A DNA stretch of 64,000 nucleotides from Arthrobotrys musiformis (taxonomy: Eukaryota > Ascomycota > Orbiliomycetes > Orbiliales > Orbiliaceae): the NCBI GenBank assembly GCA_036971715.1, contig JAVHJL010000007.1, positions 620,001 through 684,000 of the forward strand, given 5' to 3'. This document shows positions 53,394 to 64,000 of the stretch, piece by piece. The notes beneath the pieces are model-generated. The model worked only from the letters and a program-made list of their open reading frames with translations, was not told the DNA's origin and searched no databases. A program made the translations under genes and the position numbers. Numbering within the stretch: the first letter of the stretch is position 1; each line of letters opens with the position of its first letter.

Positions 53394-54993
53394 TTACTGC
53401 TCTGTTGTGGGGGTTTTCGAATCGTCATCATCGAAACCGACATCCTCATCATCTTCTTCGCCACCTTCGTCCTCGCTTCTAACGTCGGCGAGCTCAGCCT
53501 TGAATACATATCTGTATGCAACGCGGAGCACGCAGTAAAGCCAGAAGATATTCACCAACTGGAGAGCCGACAATAGAGTGGAAATGACGAGCTTGGCAAG
53601 TCCGCACTTGTAGTGTGGCTCCTCCCAGTCAAGGTAGTATTCGCCAACATATGGGAGCTCGTAGAAAACGGACCACAAAATCCAAAGATTGTGATAGTGG
53701 CGGAGGTAAATCCAGCTGAAGATAAAGACAACGAAATACGGGCCGGTTATAGGCGAATCGATGTAATTGAAGACTTTGGAGGTCTGTTTGGGTAGGTTTG
53801 TTAGCATCAGATGATTATTTTGCAAGGGTAAGCGGACTAGGGGTTCTTACAGCAAGGAAAAAGTCGGAAATGTCGTGGGTAATGAAGACGGATAATCCAA
53901 TGTATGTGAAGTGGAATCTCCAGCTGAGGGTTATCAAGGCCACGGTGACGATGTGGTGGAGGACGAGCTCTTTAAAGTCCTTTCGTGGCTTTTCAAGCAT
54001 GAGGACTAGGACGATCGCTTGTTGCAACCAGTAGCTCCACTGAAGGAGATAATAAGCCTTGAAAACGGCAGTATGGATGATGTTTGGGTGACTCGACCAG
54101 TATGGGGTCGTATTGAAGAACCACAGGCCGGGAGTTTGCGACATAACATAGAGTCCAAGGGGTCCGAATACGGCAAAGTAGACGGCAGTGTATGCCTGTT
54201 CCAAAAACCGAGCGATCGTGGCCTTGTTGCGTCTGGTTGACTTGGGGAGGAGTTTCTGGGAGAGTGGGTAGAGTATTCTTTGCATGATAAACTCTCTGGT
54301 GAAGGTAAAGAAGAGGGTATAGAAGAAGAGGAATTTGCCGTCACCGAGACCCTTTCCGTAAAGCTGTTCGCCATTAGGTCCCTTTTGCTCGATTGGATAT
54401 GCGACGAAAATGAAGTCGTGAGCCCAGTTCGAGCGAGTAGGGTTCGGGAGATAGCATCCGATGATAACAAGCATTACAATGAGTGGGTTCACTGTGAGGA
54501 TATTTCGTTAGCTGCCATGCTTACACCGGTCTTGGGGCTATATTGATGCGTATTCACATACCCCATGTGTGTCTGTATGACATCTCCTTATACCAAAGGA
54601 AGAAGTTCTCGGGGCTAGGGAACATCTGGCCATCTTGCCTCTGTTTCGACAGCTTTCGCCGTCTTGTTTTAGAAGCTTGCCTCTGTTGTTTGGATGCATT
54701 GTTAGTGACCGACTCTATCTGTATACGATTCATACTGGATGTTTTGGATTGTGTCGTCCTTGCTACCGTATGGCACGAAGAAACTGGATTGAAAGCTGGG
54801 AATATATAAGCAAAGGGGTAGGACATACAGCAGCAGGAGATCTCGAGGTCGAGATAGCAGGAGCAGAGGTATCGCCGGGTATTTCACCCCCTAGCAGGGA
54901 GGAGGACCTCTTCCGCGACTTCCGAGGCTCAAGGGTCTGTGTTTGGGAGCCGGTTGTGGCGAACCCGCGTGGGTCTGTCGATATGGAGGCCAT
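53394..54993 (-). CDS. LAG1: Ceramide synthase (sphingosine N-acyltransferase), LAG1/LAC1 family
   Basis: Predicted ER membrane enzyme that acylates sphinganine or phytosphingosine with acyl-CoA to make ceramide. Minus-strand exons 54829-54993, 54562-54682, 53851-54491 and 53394-53783 give about 438 residues. The TLC domain is clear: WYKEMSYRHTW before the first core span, then the catalytic pair in ELVLHHIVTVAL (His at about 274-275) followed by FITHDISDFFLA, the Lag1 motif. About six to eight membrane segments are visible. The N-terminus is basic and Ser-rich, and the C-terminus is strongly acidic (EDEGGEEDDEDVGFDDDD) rather than the dilysine type. All four joins preserve frame. The paralogue type (LAG1 or LAC1, that is C18 or very-long-chain specificity) cannot be told from this. 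Confidence 0.94.
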
Positions 54994-57154
54994 CGTTTTT
55001 CCCCCGTGCTGACCGTGGCTATGATGTGCGTCGAGGTACCGTCAGCGAGCAGGTTTAATTCAATTCGTGGCTGTGCGAAACTGGTGAAGCTCTGCTTTGG
55101 CTATGGGAAGAGGTCGATATGGTAGTATGATTGAGATTAAAATAAGATGAGGGAGTTGTTTTTTTTGTATGCTGTCGTCGCTCAACTGCCCCGTTTTCTG
55201 CTGTTGATTTTTTTTTATTTTATTTTTTTCTTCTTCTCCGTTAGGTAAGGAGACGGAGGGAAAAAGTTCTCCTATCAACAAGCCAATTAATATTGGTCGC
55301 CCTCCCTGTAAGATCAGAAGCAATGCAGCGAAAGAAGGGAATACTATTGACTAACTAGTGAGTACTTCCAGCCCCTGCAAGTCTCGGAATTAGCCTGCTA
55401 ACCACGAAGCAACTGGCAATTTCAACTGCAGGAAGCACATGCTCCACAGCCAAATCTGGGCGATCTGACGTCTTAAAGGTCGAAAGGGACCAGTCGCGTG
55501 TGCAATTGGCTGCATCGGCCTAAGCGAGTTCCGGTCGGTGCCGACTCGAGCTCACGCTTTCTGGGGATCAAACTGGCCTCCGTTCCGCGTAAAATATTTA
55601 AAATTATACCGATCCAACAACCTTAAAAGCTTGAAGGGGAGCCCTCTCGCGAGCCTCGAGTTCGTAATCCTCGCCGGGTTCAGATATGGTATACGACAGT
55701 CGCGTTTGAAACGCGAGTGCGCAGCCTTGGCCTTGGGGCCCACGAGGTACTCCGGAATGCACGGAATTTTGGTATGATAATGACAGTCTTCAAGCCCTGA
55801 GCTCTCAAGCTCTCAAGCGATTGTATTGCACTTTGTCTATGATAGAGTGGTGTGAAGCTGTCAACCCGAATATCAATCATCAAAAGGACTCTACCCATAG
55901 TATCCTTTGTTCCTAAGGAACGACAGCCGGCCAGCGGTATATATGAGCATATATACTAGTATTGGGATCGCCCCGTTGACAGTTGCCAGACGGGACGAGG
56001 CAAGACCTATTGGGCTTGCAGATGTGAGCATTTTGGCGTTTACATGTGGGGATCGGTTTGATTACTAGTGCCTTATTCGTCTAGAAGTCGATGCTCGCCC
56101 TCATCGATGCATCGGTGATATGACGTTGCATTCATATGTCGAGATGCCACGCTCCCAGCCGTCGTGAACTTGGTTTTAACAGAGAAACCCTTTTCCAGGG
56201 TCTGGTGAAAGGCAGTAAAGACAGAAACCAGCATCGCGCACATAATTTGATCCAAGGAACTTTCCATTGTTGCCCCGAGTCTGAAGTTAAGTTATCACGT
56301 ATTGATATTGTAGCTATGGTATTTGATCAATGCAGGGGCTGTTTGGTTAGGGACGTTCTCCGAGACGGGGCCACGCCCTTTGAATTTATATTATGCTCAC
56401 ACGTCGCACGATTACAATCAATCCTACAGAGCTGATATCAACGTATACTGGCTCGATCAGTTCGCAACTGCAGCAATTATTTACAATGGTATTAATATAT
56501 TCGGCAATTTAGTAACTGCGCGTAGTTCGAGGTTTGAGGTCGTTAGAAAATCATTTGGCGCAGGGACCAACAGAGTACCACGGCCGCACCAACACACAAA
56601 ATACAACGATACAGCTGCCCTCGCCACCAATACAAGATGACACCACAGGGCAATACTGGTTAAATAAGCCTGTGATATTTAAATATACTAGGAAGACGGG
56701 CCCTGTAGAATATTTCGAGAATATCAAGTTGATAGTTTGAGAAAACTAGAGCTGGCTGTAGTATGTATTCTTGGTTCTAAAGGGAAATGTATGTCCTACA
56801 GTTTAAACTTATAGGGCCTAAGCTAAGGGGAGCCACATGGCAGCACGTTTCCCGCCCACCAACTGCATATATCGCACAAAAGCGAAGGATCAAGCCGCAC
56901 GTTATATCCATATCGACTATTTCCTTAGCAGATCCATTAATCTCGCTCTGATATTCCCTCCCCATACGAATACAGCACACGTATGCGATCATGCCTAGAC
57001 CTATGGATGACCGCTTAGCTCCCACAAATGGAATTTTTCCATCTTCCTGCACACCATCGTTCGACCTCCTTCATGGCTTAAACTTTGGTTTGTACACTCT
57101 AGCTACGGAATTTCTCAATAAAAAGCCCCACCCCGGTGGTTATATATCGCAGCC
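54994..57154. other. Divergent intergenic region, LAG1 and the KTR gene
   Basis: Over 2.1 kb between diverging genes. No gene is supported. A 79-codon open frame at 55538-55777 and a 105-codon one at 56323-56640 show no motif and are probably chance. A TATATA stretch lies 10-20 bases before the start at 57155, and a CT/T-rich tract (55150-55235) lies near the LAG1 side. Confidence 0.45.
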
Positions 57155-58973
57155 ATGGCTATCACACAAGGAAGGCTCTCCCGAGTTATCACCTTCGGGG
57201 TAATGTGGGTAATCCTCGCAAGTTTGTGGGTAGTATACTGGCCACGTCAAGTATCCTTCAGCCCCGTCGTCAAATATTTTCCAAAAACGTTCGGGGACGC
57301 ATCACTACCAAGCGCAGGTGTTCCACCACTGGGTCTTCCCAAGAAAAAGCGTCCAAAGGGACCTGGTAGGAAATGGAAGATCAGTGGTGTCGTTGAAAGA
57401 CCCGATGGTTTCCCCGAAGATTATGATGAGGAAGGCTTTGGCACCGATAAGGCTACATCCGGTAGCAAGATTATTCCTGCAATAGCAAAAGCTGCAGGTA
57501 AAATCAAAGACAAGCTCACTTTCGGCGACTCTGTATCTAAAGATCAGAAGTTACGGCCGTGGAGGTACCCCCATAAGGTCGACCGAACTCAACTAGGGAC
57601 CGAAAAGGCTACAATGCTCATGCTTGCCAGGTAAGTTTCATCATTCGCGGTGTCCATTTCACAAAGCGGCGGATTCGGGAATCGAATGCAGTCTATAGTA
57701 CAGACTAACCTTGGGACTTACAACTCTACAGAAATAACGATTTGTATGAGGTCCGAGAATCAATGAGACGAATTGAGGACCGCTTCAACCATAGATTTCG
57801 TTACCCCTGGACGTTCATGAACGACGAACCGTTCGCTGAGGAGGTATTCTTTATCCCTTATCTGCTGATTATTGTTTAAGTGATGCTAAATATAATGAAA
57901 ATTCTAGTTCATTGCTATCACAACTGGGATTGCAAGTGGAAAGACCGAGTATATTCGGGTACCAAAGGAGCACTGGGAAATTCCAAACTGGGTGAATGAG
58001 ACTCTGGCAAGGGAAAAAATGAGGAGCATGGCCGAAGCCCATGTCGTCTACGGCGGCTCCCTCTCGTACAGGTACGTCAAAGGCACTGTGGGAGGCTGTT
58101 ATAATCGGCTCGTTCAGAACTCTAAATTCCGATTGTGCAATTCTAATACTGTATTAAATAGACACATGTGCCGATTCTTTTCTGGATTTTTCTTCCGACA
58201 GACGATCATGGCAAAGTATGATTGGTATTGGTATGTAAACTAAACTCCCCAATCACCTCAAATTAGATTGATATCAGTACTGAAACAGTTTCTTTTGTAT
58301 AGGCGTGTTGAGCCTGGGGTGGACTTTTATTGCGACCAACACTACGACCCCTTCAAATGGCTCCGTGAGAACGGGAAGTCATACGGCTTTACGGTCATCC
58401 TTCATGACTTCCGAGAAACAATTGCTAGTTTATGGGAAACTACTGAAAGGTTCTTTGCCGAAAACCCCGAATACGTACATCCCAACAACATGCGTAACTT
58501 CGTCGTCGAAAACACTACAAGGGACGGGAAACCGTACACCGACTATAACACGTGTCATTTCTGGACGAATTTCGAGATCGGAAAGACCAGCCTGTGGACG
58601 AGTGAGAAGTATCTAAAATATTTCGATTACCTAGATAAGACCGGAAACTTCTTCTACGAGAGGTGGGGTGATGCGCCAGTGCATTCGGTTGCGCTGGCCC
58701 ACATGTGGGACAAGAAGGAGATCCACTTCTTCAATGATATCGGATATGAGCATAACCCATTTAGGAGATGTCCTCAGGCACAGGAGCACGGAACTGCCGG
58801 ACGGTGCCTGTGCCCTCTCAACATGGCCCCCGCGGACGAAAACGGTAAGTCCTAGGCTAGGCGTTCTTTCCTTCTTTGCCCTTTCTTAACTAACGATATA
58901 ACCAGGGTTCTCGTGCTTTAATCAATGGAAGGATACGTTCGGGACTAATTATGAGATTGATTTGACATGGTAA
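57155..58973 (+). CDS. KTR: Golgi alpha-1,2-mannosyltransferase, KRE2/KTR/MNT1 family (GT15)
   Basis: Predicted type II Golgi enzyme that adds alpha-1,2-mannose from GDP-mannose to O- and N-glycans of cell-wall proteins. Exons 57155-57630, 57732-57843, 57908-58071, 58162-58230, 58303-58844 and 58906-58973 give about 476 residues. A short cytosolic tail and one membrane anchor (VITFGVMWVILASLWVVYW, about 11-29) precede a stem of about 120 residues. GT15 blocks follow: ATMLMLARNNDLYEVRESMR, RFNHRFRYPWTFMNDEPF, YRHMCRFFSGFFF, YDWYWRVEPGVDFYC (metal/substrate site, about 270-284), SYGFTVILHDFRETI and HFFNDIGYEHNPFRRCP. The end is NYEIDLTW then stop. The stem is longer than in yeast Kre2. The member within KTR/KRE2 is not decided here. 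Confidence 0.93.
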
Positions 58974-59594
58974 TGGACATTGGTTTTCATAAAGTATTCA
59001 TTTGCGATCAGTAGCAATCATATCCTCTCTTTCAAGCTGCATGGTTATGTTTATAAGAAGTTTGCGTTTCAGATTAATTCCATGTATTGCTGGGCAAAAG
59101 GAAAAGAAGGTCTCCTCGCAAGATCGATATATGTAGTTAATATTGTTCATTTCTTTGTGAGCGGGTCAAATCCTGAGATCTTAAAAAGTTAACATCGAGC
59201 CTGGTGGATATTACTTAAGGATATAGAACAAGGTCAAAATGTTGCATTTTGGTGCGTTGCAAGACGTCGGCGACCAATCAGGGAAGCTATGCGAGGAGCT
59301 TCGCGCTCCAACATTCGAAGCTGTAATTTTTCTGCCAGCGCGTTCCTCTTCCCCTCCAACAGCTGGCTCAGCTCCCTGTCTTCTTACCATCATCTCTCCA
59401 TCTCCAAATAAAACCGACCTCTGAAGTTAAAGCAATAAAACAGAAACTACAAGAGACCCGTAACGAATACCAATCCGCTGCTGGGAGCTCTATTCACGGT
59501 TAGAACCTGCTGCATCCCCTCAACTATTGAAGTGGTTGCGAAACTCGGTATCGATATCTAATCGCATTGTCCCACTAGGAACTTACCACCCATC
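58974..59594. other. Intergenic region between the KTR and MCM6 genes
   Basis: A 621 bp tandem gap holding the KTR 3' flank, which is AT-rich, and the MCM6 promoter. No gene is seen, and no MluI cell-cycle box (ACGCGT) was noticed. Confidence 0.45.
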
Positions 59595-62500
59595 ATGTCT
59601 TCCCTCGTAGACAGGGTCCTCGAGTCAGACTCGTTACCCGATCCTAGATCCGATGCCGTTCTTGGTTCACAAATGTCCGATGCTCCTACCCCTCGGCCTC
59701 GCAACGAGCGTAGTTCATCCGTTAGGCCCAGGCGGGGGGGCCCTGAACCATCTACCCCTGCAGCTCACACCGATGATGATATGATGATGGACCCTGAAGA
59801 TGAGGTTGTTGGATTACGAGGAACTGTCCCAAGCAGTGGTCGTGTCAGACGGGCGTTTGATCCTACTGTTCCTAAAGTTGAGGATGAAGCTGGAGAGAGA
59901 GCGAAGTCATTATTCGTCGCCTTTCTCGAAGAGTACGTCGTTATGAGCTGCGCTATGGAAATTGAAAAATACTAATGCCGATATATAGATACGTTGACGA
60001 CGAAGAGTTTGATGGGACCCAACCTCCTCCTTCTACAGCCTCGACGGACAAATATTACATCGGCCAAATTAACGGCCTCAAAGCATACAAGCTTTCGACT
60101 CTCTACGTCAACTTCAGACATCTCATGAGGCACAGCTCTGTCCTAGCAGATGCTCTTACCAGCCAATACTATCGTTTACTCCCTTACCTCACCAATGGTC
60201 TCCATCGAGTCATCCGAAAACACGTACCGGATTACTACGCAAAACACCAGCAAGTTGACGCCAGCCAGAACATTGCCCGCGCCAATACTACCGCCTTGAA
60301 GACCGACAAAGTTTTCGCCCTCGCCTTCTATAACCTCCCGCTGGTTAGCCGAATCCGTGCCCTTCGTACTCATCATGTCGGTAAAATGATGTCGATATCG
60401 GGTACGGTAACCCGAACTTCTGAGGTCCGCCCGGAACTCTCAGTCGCCACATTTACCTGCGAGAACTGTAGATCTGTAGTACCCAATGTCGAACAGGTGT
60501 TTAAATATACAGAACCGACGCAGTGCCCCAACTTGACTTGCGGTAATCGAACGGGATGGAGGCTGGATATCCGACAGTCGGTGTTCGTGGATTGGCAGAA
60601 GGTCAGGATTCAGGAGAACAGCGCAGAGATACCTACCGGCTCTATGCCTCGAACTTTGGATGTTATCCTACGTGGTGAAATCGTGGAGCGTGCGAAGGCT
60701 GGAGAGAAGTGTGTGTTTACCGGCACTCTGATTGTCGTTCCCGACGTTTCACAGTTGGGCCTCCCTGGTGGGAAAGCGGAAATGATGAGGGATAATCGAA
60801 ATACGGCGAGAGGTGCCGAACAAGCTGGTGTTACTGGCTTGAAGTCGTTGGGTGTAAGAGATCTGACTTACAAACTCGCGTTTTTGGCGTGCATGGCGAC
60901 AACAGATGATAGCACAGTTGCTGGAGCCACTGCCGTTACAACAGACCAGTCGAGCGATGACCCAGATGAAGACCAAAAGGCATTCCTTGAATCACTATCA
61001 CCAAGCGAAGTCGACGACCTGAGAAGAATGGTGCACAGCGACCATATCTACTCACGGCTGGTAAACAGCATCGCACCAACAGTTTATGGGCATGAAATCG
61101 TGAAGAAGGGCTTGTTGTTACAGCTCATGGGTGGTGTACACAAGAATACTGCCGATGGGACACAGTTGAGAGGCGATATCAATATTTGTATCGTTGGTGA
61201 CCCAAGTACGAGCAAAAGTCAATTTTTGAAGTATGTCCCTGCACCCTCCCTCAAGATTCGGCTACCGTTCTAACCGCCATTTTTTTTTTTTTAAGATATA
61301 TATGTTCCTTCCTTCCCCGTGCAGTTTACACCTCCGGAAAAGCCTCTTCCGCTGCAGGTCTTACTGCCGCCGTCGTAAAGGATGAAGAAACCGGTGAATT
61401 CACAATTGAAGCCGGTGCCCTCATGCTCGCTGACAACGGTATCTGCGCCATCGATGAATTCGACAAAATGGATATCTCGGACCAAGTCGCCATCCACGAA
61501 GCCATGGAACAGCAAACAATTTCCATCGCCAAAGCCGGTATTCAAGCCACCCTCAACGCCCGCACATCCATTCTCGCGGCCGCAAACCCCAACGGAGGAC
61601 GGTATAACCGGAAAGGAACCTTGAGATCCAACATCAACATGAGCGCTCCGATTATGTCCCGTTTCGACCTTTTCTTTGTCGTCCTGGATGAATGTAACGA
61701 ACAGGTTGATACGAACCTCGCACGTCATATCGTTAGGTTGCATAGACTGCGGGATGAACATATCACGCCTGAATTTACGACGGAGCAGTTACAGCGGTAT
61801 ATCCGGTACGCCAGGACCTTCAAACCGGTCTTTACTAAAGAAGCAGAGGAAGAGCTAGTGAAGCGGTATAAAGAGTTGAGAGCGGATGATGCGCAAGGTG
61901 GGATCGGAAGGAATTCGTACAGGATTACGGTTAGGCAGTTGGAGAGTATGATTCGATTGAGCGAGGCGATTGCGAAGGCGAATTGTGTGGAAGAAGTTAG
62001 TGAGGCGTTTGTGAAGGAGGCATTTAATCTTTTGAGACAGAGTATTATTCATGTGGAGCATGATGATGTCGATGTCGATGACGACGAAGAGGAGCGGCAG
62101 CCGCCTACTTCATCGGCGGCTGAACAAGCTGAGAGAGAAGGAACGGCCGCCGCCGCTCCCGAGCCTTCGCAGACACCAGCAGCCACACAAGACGATCAAA
62201 TGGAAGACTCGACACCTCGAAGACCAAGGACGAAGATTACCTACGAGAGATTCTCCAAGATTTCCGGAGGCATCGTACAGAAACTTCGGGAACGAGAGGA
62301 AGAGACTGGAGGAGATGGTATCGAGCACGAAGAGCTCGTTACATGGTATTTGGAAGCTCACGAGGAAGAGATTCCAGATGAACAGGCACTGATCGAGGAA
62401 CGTGATTTGATCAAGAAGGTCCTGAAGAGACTAGTGAAGGAGAGCGTTTTGATGAAGGTCGGACAGAAGGAGGGATTGTTACCCATGGAGGGATCTACTG

Positions 62501-62625
62501 CGGAAGGAGAAGAGCAGATGGAAGGACAAGAGGATGGGGGAGCTGGTTCTTCGTCTTCTGCTGCACAGCAGGCGGATAAGGTTGTTTACGTTCTACATCC
62601 GAATACAGCTACTGATATGGATTAG
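59595..62625 (+). CDS. MCM6: Replicative helicase subunit Mcm6
   Basis: Predicted subunit of the MCM2-7 hexamer that licenses origins and unwinds DNA. Exons 59595-59932, 59989-61230 and 61296-62625 give about 969 residues. After an acidic, disordered N-terminus the MCM N-domain carries FYNLPLVSRIRALRTHHVG and MSISGTVTRTSEVRPEL. A zinc finger follows, with Cys at about 270, 273, 292 and 297. FVDWQKVRIQEN and EIPTGSMPRTLDVILRGE are Mcm6-specific. The ATPase core has Walker A GDPSTSKSQ (about 514-522), Walker B IDEFDKMD and the arginine finger SRFDLFF. Intron 2 falls directly after Walker A, and the acceptor at 61295 restores LKYICSFLPRAVYTSGKAS. A C-terminal winged-helix segment (YERFSKISGGIVQKLRE) follows a long acidic linker. 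Complete and typical. Confidence 0.96.
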
Positions 62626-63289
62626 ACGGCCTCTCGAGACTAGATTAGACGTGCGGGTTTCGACATTCTGGGCGCGGCGGGGCTTGTCATTTATATTTTT
62701 TCACTTCATATAATTTATCATCGAGTGCAGAGTGCGGATGGGGGGGTTTTTGAAACTAGAGGTGCTTAGTATTAGATGGTGTTCATAGCCCACCATTATA
62801 AGCTTATCATCATCGAGCTCATGCATAACGAGTTTTTGAAAATTAAAGTTACGCATGCCATCCACAGTTTCAAAAAAAAAAAAAAGGATGCAGTATCTTA
62901 TTAATCAGGTATTTCATTGTATCCTAGATTAAAAACTCCAAATCCCCGCCAAATACGTAGAAATGGCCCTTTCTCTCGGCCTTAAAAATTGTCATCCAAC
63001 AAAGATATTTTGCTTGCAAAACAGGAAACGAAAACGCCATACAATGTATCCGTTCTTGGAACCCTCTGTATCGTGTACATGTACCCCCCGATCCACCTGA
63101 CCGACTATCGAACCCTCAAAAAAGGAAACCCCAATGTCGAACCCAGAAGAGAAAAAAGAAACCCCATCGGATATCACAACTGAAACCACAATCTGCTAAC
63201 TTTCAAGCTCGAAAAAAAAAAAAGAAGGCGTAAAGGGAATATCGTAAGAAAGAAATATCGTGAGAGAAGCCGCTCCGTCGATGTTATGT
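62626..63289. terminator. Convergent 3' region of MCM6 and the small membrane-protein gene
   Basis: A 664 bp gap between converging genes, AT-rich with two A runs (62871-62885 and about 63210-63222). Nothing else is seen. Confidence 0.45.
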
Positions 63290-63621
63290 TTAGAACCCGC
63301 CGCCTAAAGCCAAAAACAAATATTGTTTAGTACAAAATATGTAATAGTAATAGCATAAGGAAGAGGAATATATAGCTTACCACTTCGAGCGGTTTCCCAC
63401 AAAGCGAGCCTATCGTGTCTTCGGGCCATATTGGCGGCCTGTGTCTTGTGCATCCTGTTTATGGCGAGGTATGCCCCGGAGGCACCGAGGACTGTGAGGA
63501 AAGGGAGGGCTCTGCGGCTGCATTCATTTTTTAAGAAAAAAATTGTTAGAAAAGATATATATATATATATTGTGTAAGGATAAGAAGCCTTGGGGGCGTA
63601 CCTAAAGAGAGTAAGTGCCAT
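63290..63621 (-). CDS. Small conserved-looking membrane protein, 56 residues
   Basis: Three exons on the minus strand, 63602-63621, 63381-63517 and 63290-63303, give about 56 residues. The first exon is 20 bp and the last 14 bp. The protein begins MALTLFSRRALPFLTVLGAS, has one short hydrophobic segment (about 11-26), then NRMHKTQAANMARRHDRLAL and ends WETARSGGGF. The basic start followed by a single span suits a mitochondrial inner-membrane or ER protein, but I do not recognise a named family. All three splice joins use GT..AG and keep frame. The gene is too short and too fragmented for a simple ORF scan to find. Confidence is moderate because there is no family match to lean on. Confidence 0.6.
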
Positions 63622-64000
63622 TTTATTTGGTGGTATTGTTGAAATTGGAATGAATTGAGCAATTGTAGAGTATACGTTTGTGACAGTCTTGAAGTTTGGA
63701 AAAGGCGAGAAGGTTTAGGGTCGACAGGAGACTTTTTGTTTTCTTTTGAAACCGGAGGAATGGAAAGATGAGATGATATGTAGTTATCACGCAAAGGGAC
63801 CAATAAATATAATAATATACGTAATTGATCGCAAGACGGATGTGTCACTGGTTATAAATGACAGCTATAGCTAGGCTAGCTGCGGGTGACGACAATCTTC
63901 AAGACAGAAGGATCTAGCTACCTAGTAGGCACTATAGATAGGTAGTTTGAACACTAAGCTTAAGAACCGAGAGACACCTTTTTTTTGGTTTCGATCGTGT
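63622..64000. other. Upstream region of the small membrane-protein gene, to window end
   Basis: The stretch holds the promoter side of the minus-strand gene ending at 63621. No further gene is seen before the window ends. Confidence 0.4.

Overview
This window is nuclear DNA from a filamentous ascomycete (Pezizomycotina). Most genes carry short GT..AG introns of about 50-200 bp. The pathway set is fungal: PalH/Rim21 pH sensor, Nha1 Na+/H+ antiporter, Spg1/Tem1 septation GTPase, GT15 mannosyltransferase and a C2H2 plus fungal_trans regulator. Intergenic DNA is wide, up to about 10.9 kb, and rich in pyrimidine tracts, homopolymer A/T runs and microsatellites. I cannot fix the class from sequence alone. 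No virus, transposase, CRISPR array, rRNA or convincing tRNA was seen.

Layout. 0-20 kb: NHA1 (+), a long gene-free stretch, the septation GTPase (+), SUS1 (-) and RRB1 (+) on a shared 0.5 kb promoter, then palH (-) convergent with RRB1. 20-30 kb: no supported gene. 30-46 kb: an AmdX/Adr1-type zinc-finger regulator (+), a PLAC8 Cys-rich protein (+), a ten-exon divergent Hsp70/HSPA12-like ATPase (-), and a Mid2-like single-pass membrane protein (+). 49-55 kb: a disordered single-exon protein (+), a MYND-type protein (+) whose reading frame is broken by one base, and ceramide synthase LAG1 (-). 57-64 kb: a KRE2/KTR mannosyltransferase (+), MCM6 (+) and a 56-residue membrane protein (-).

The genes are mostly independent housekeeping functions. 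NHA1 and palH both serve alkaline-pH and cation homeostasis. LAG1, the KTR enzyme and the Mid2-like protein act in membrane and wall biogenesis. MCM6 and the GTPase act in the cell cycle, and RRB1 and SUS1 in ribosome assembly and mRNA export. Exon joins were worked out by hand from splice sites, frame continuity and family motifs, and no transcript data were available. The points most worth checking are the frameshift in the MYND gene, the His-Ser tract in the PalH tail, repeated modules in the NHA1 tail, an RNase P-like sequence pair near 12.9-13.1 kb, and the 10.9 kb interval upstream of the zinc-finger gene.
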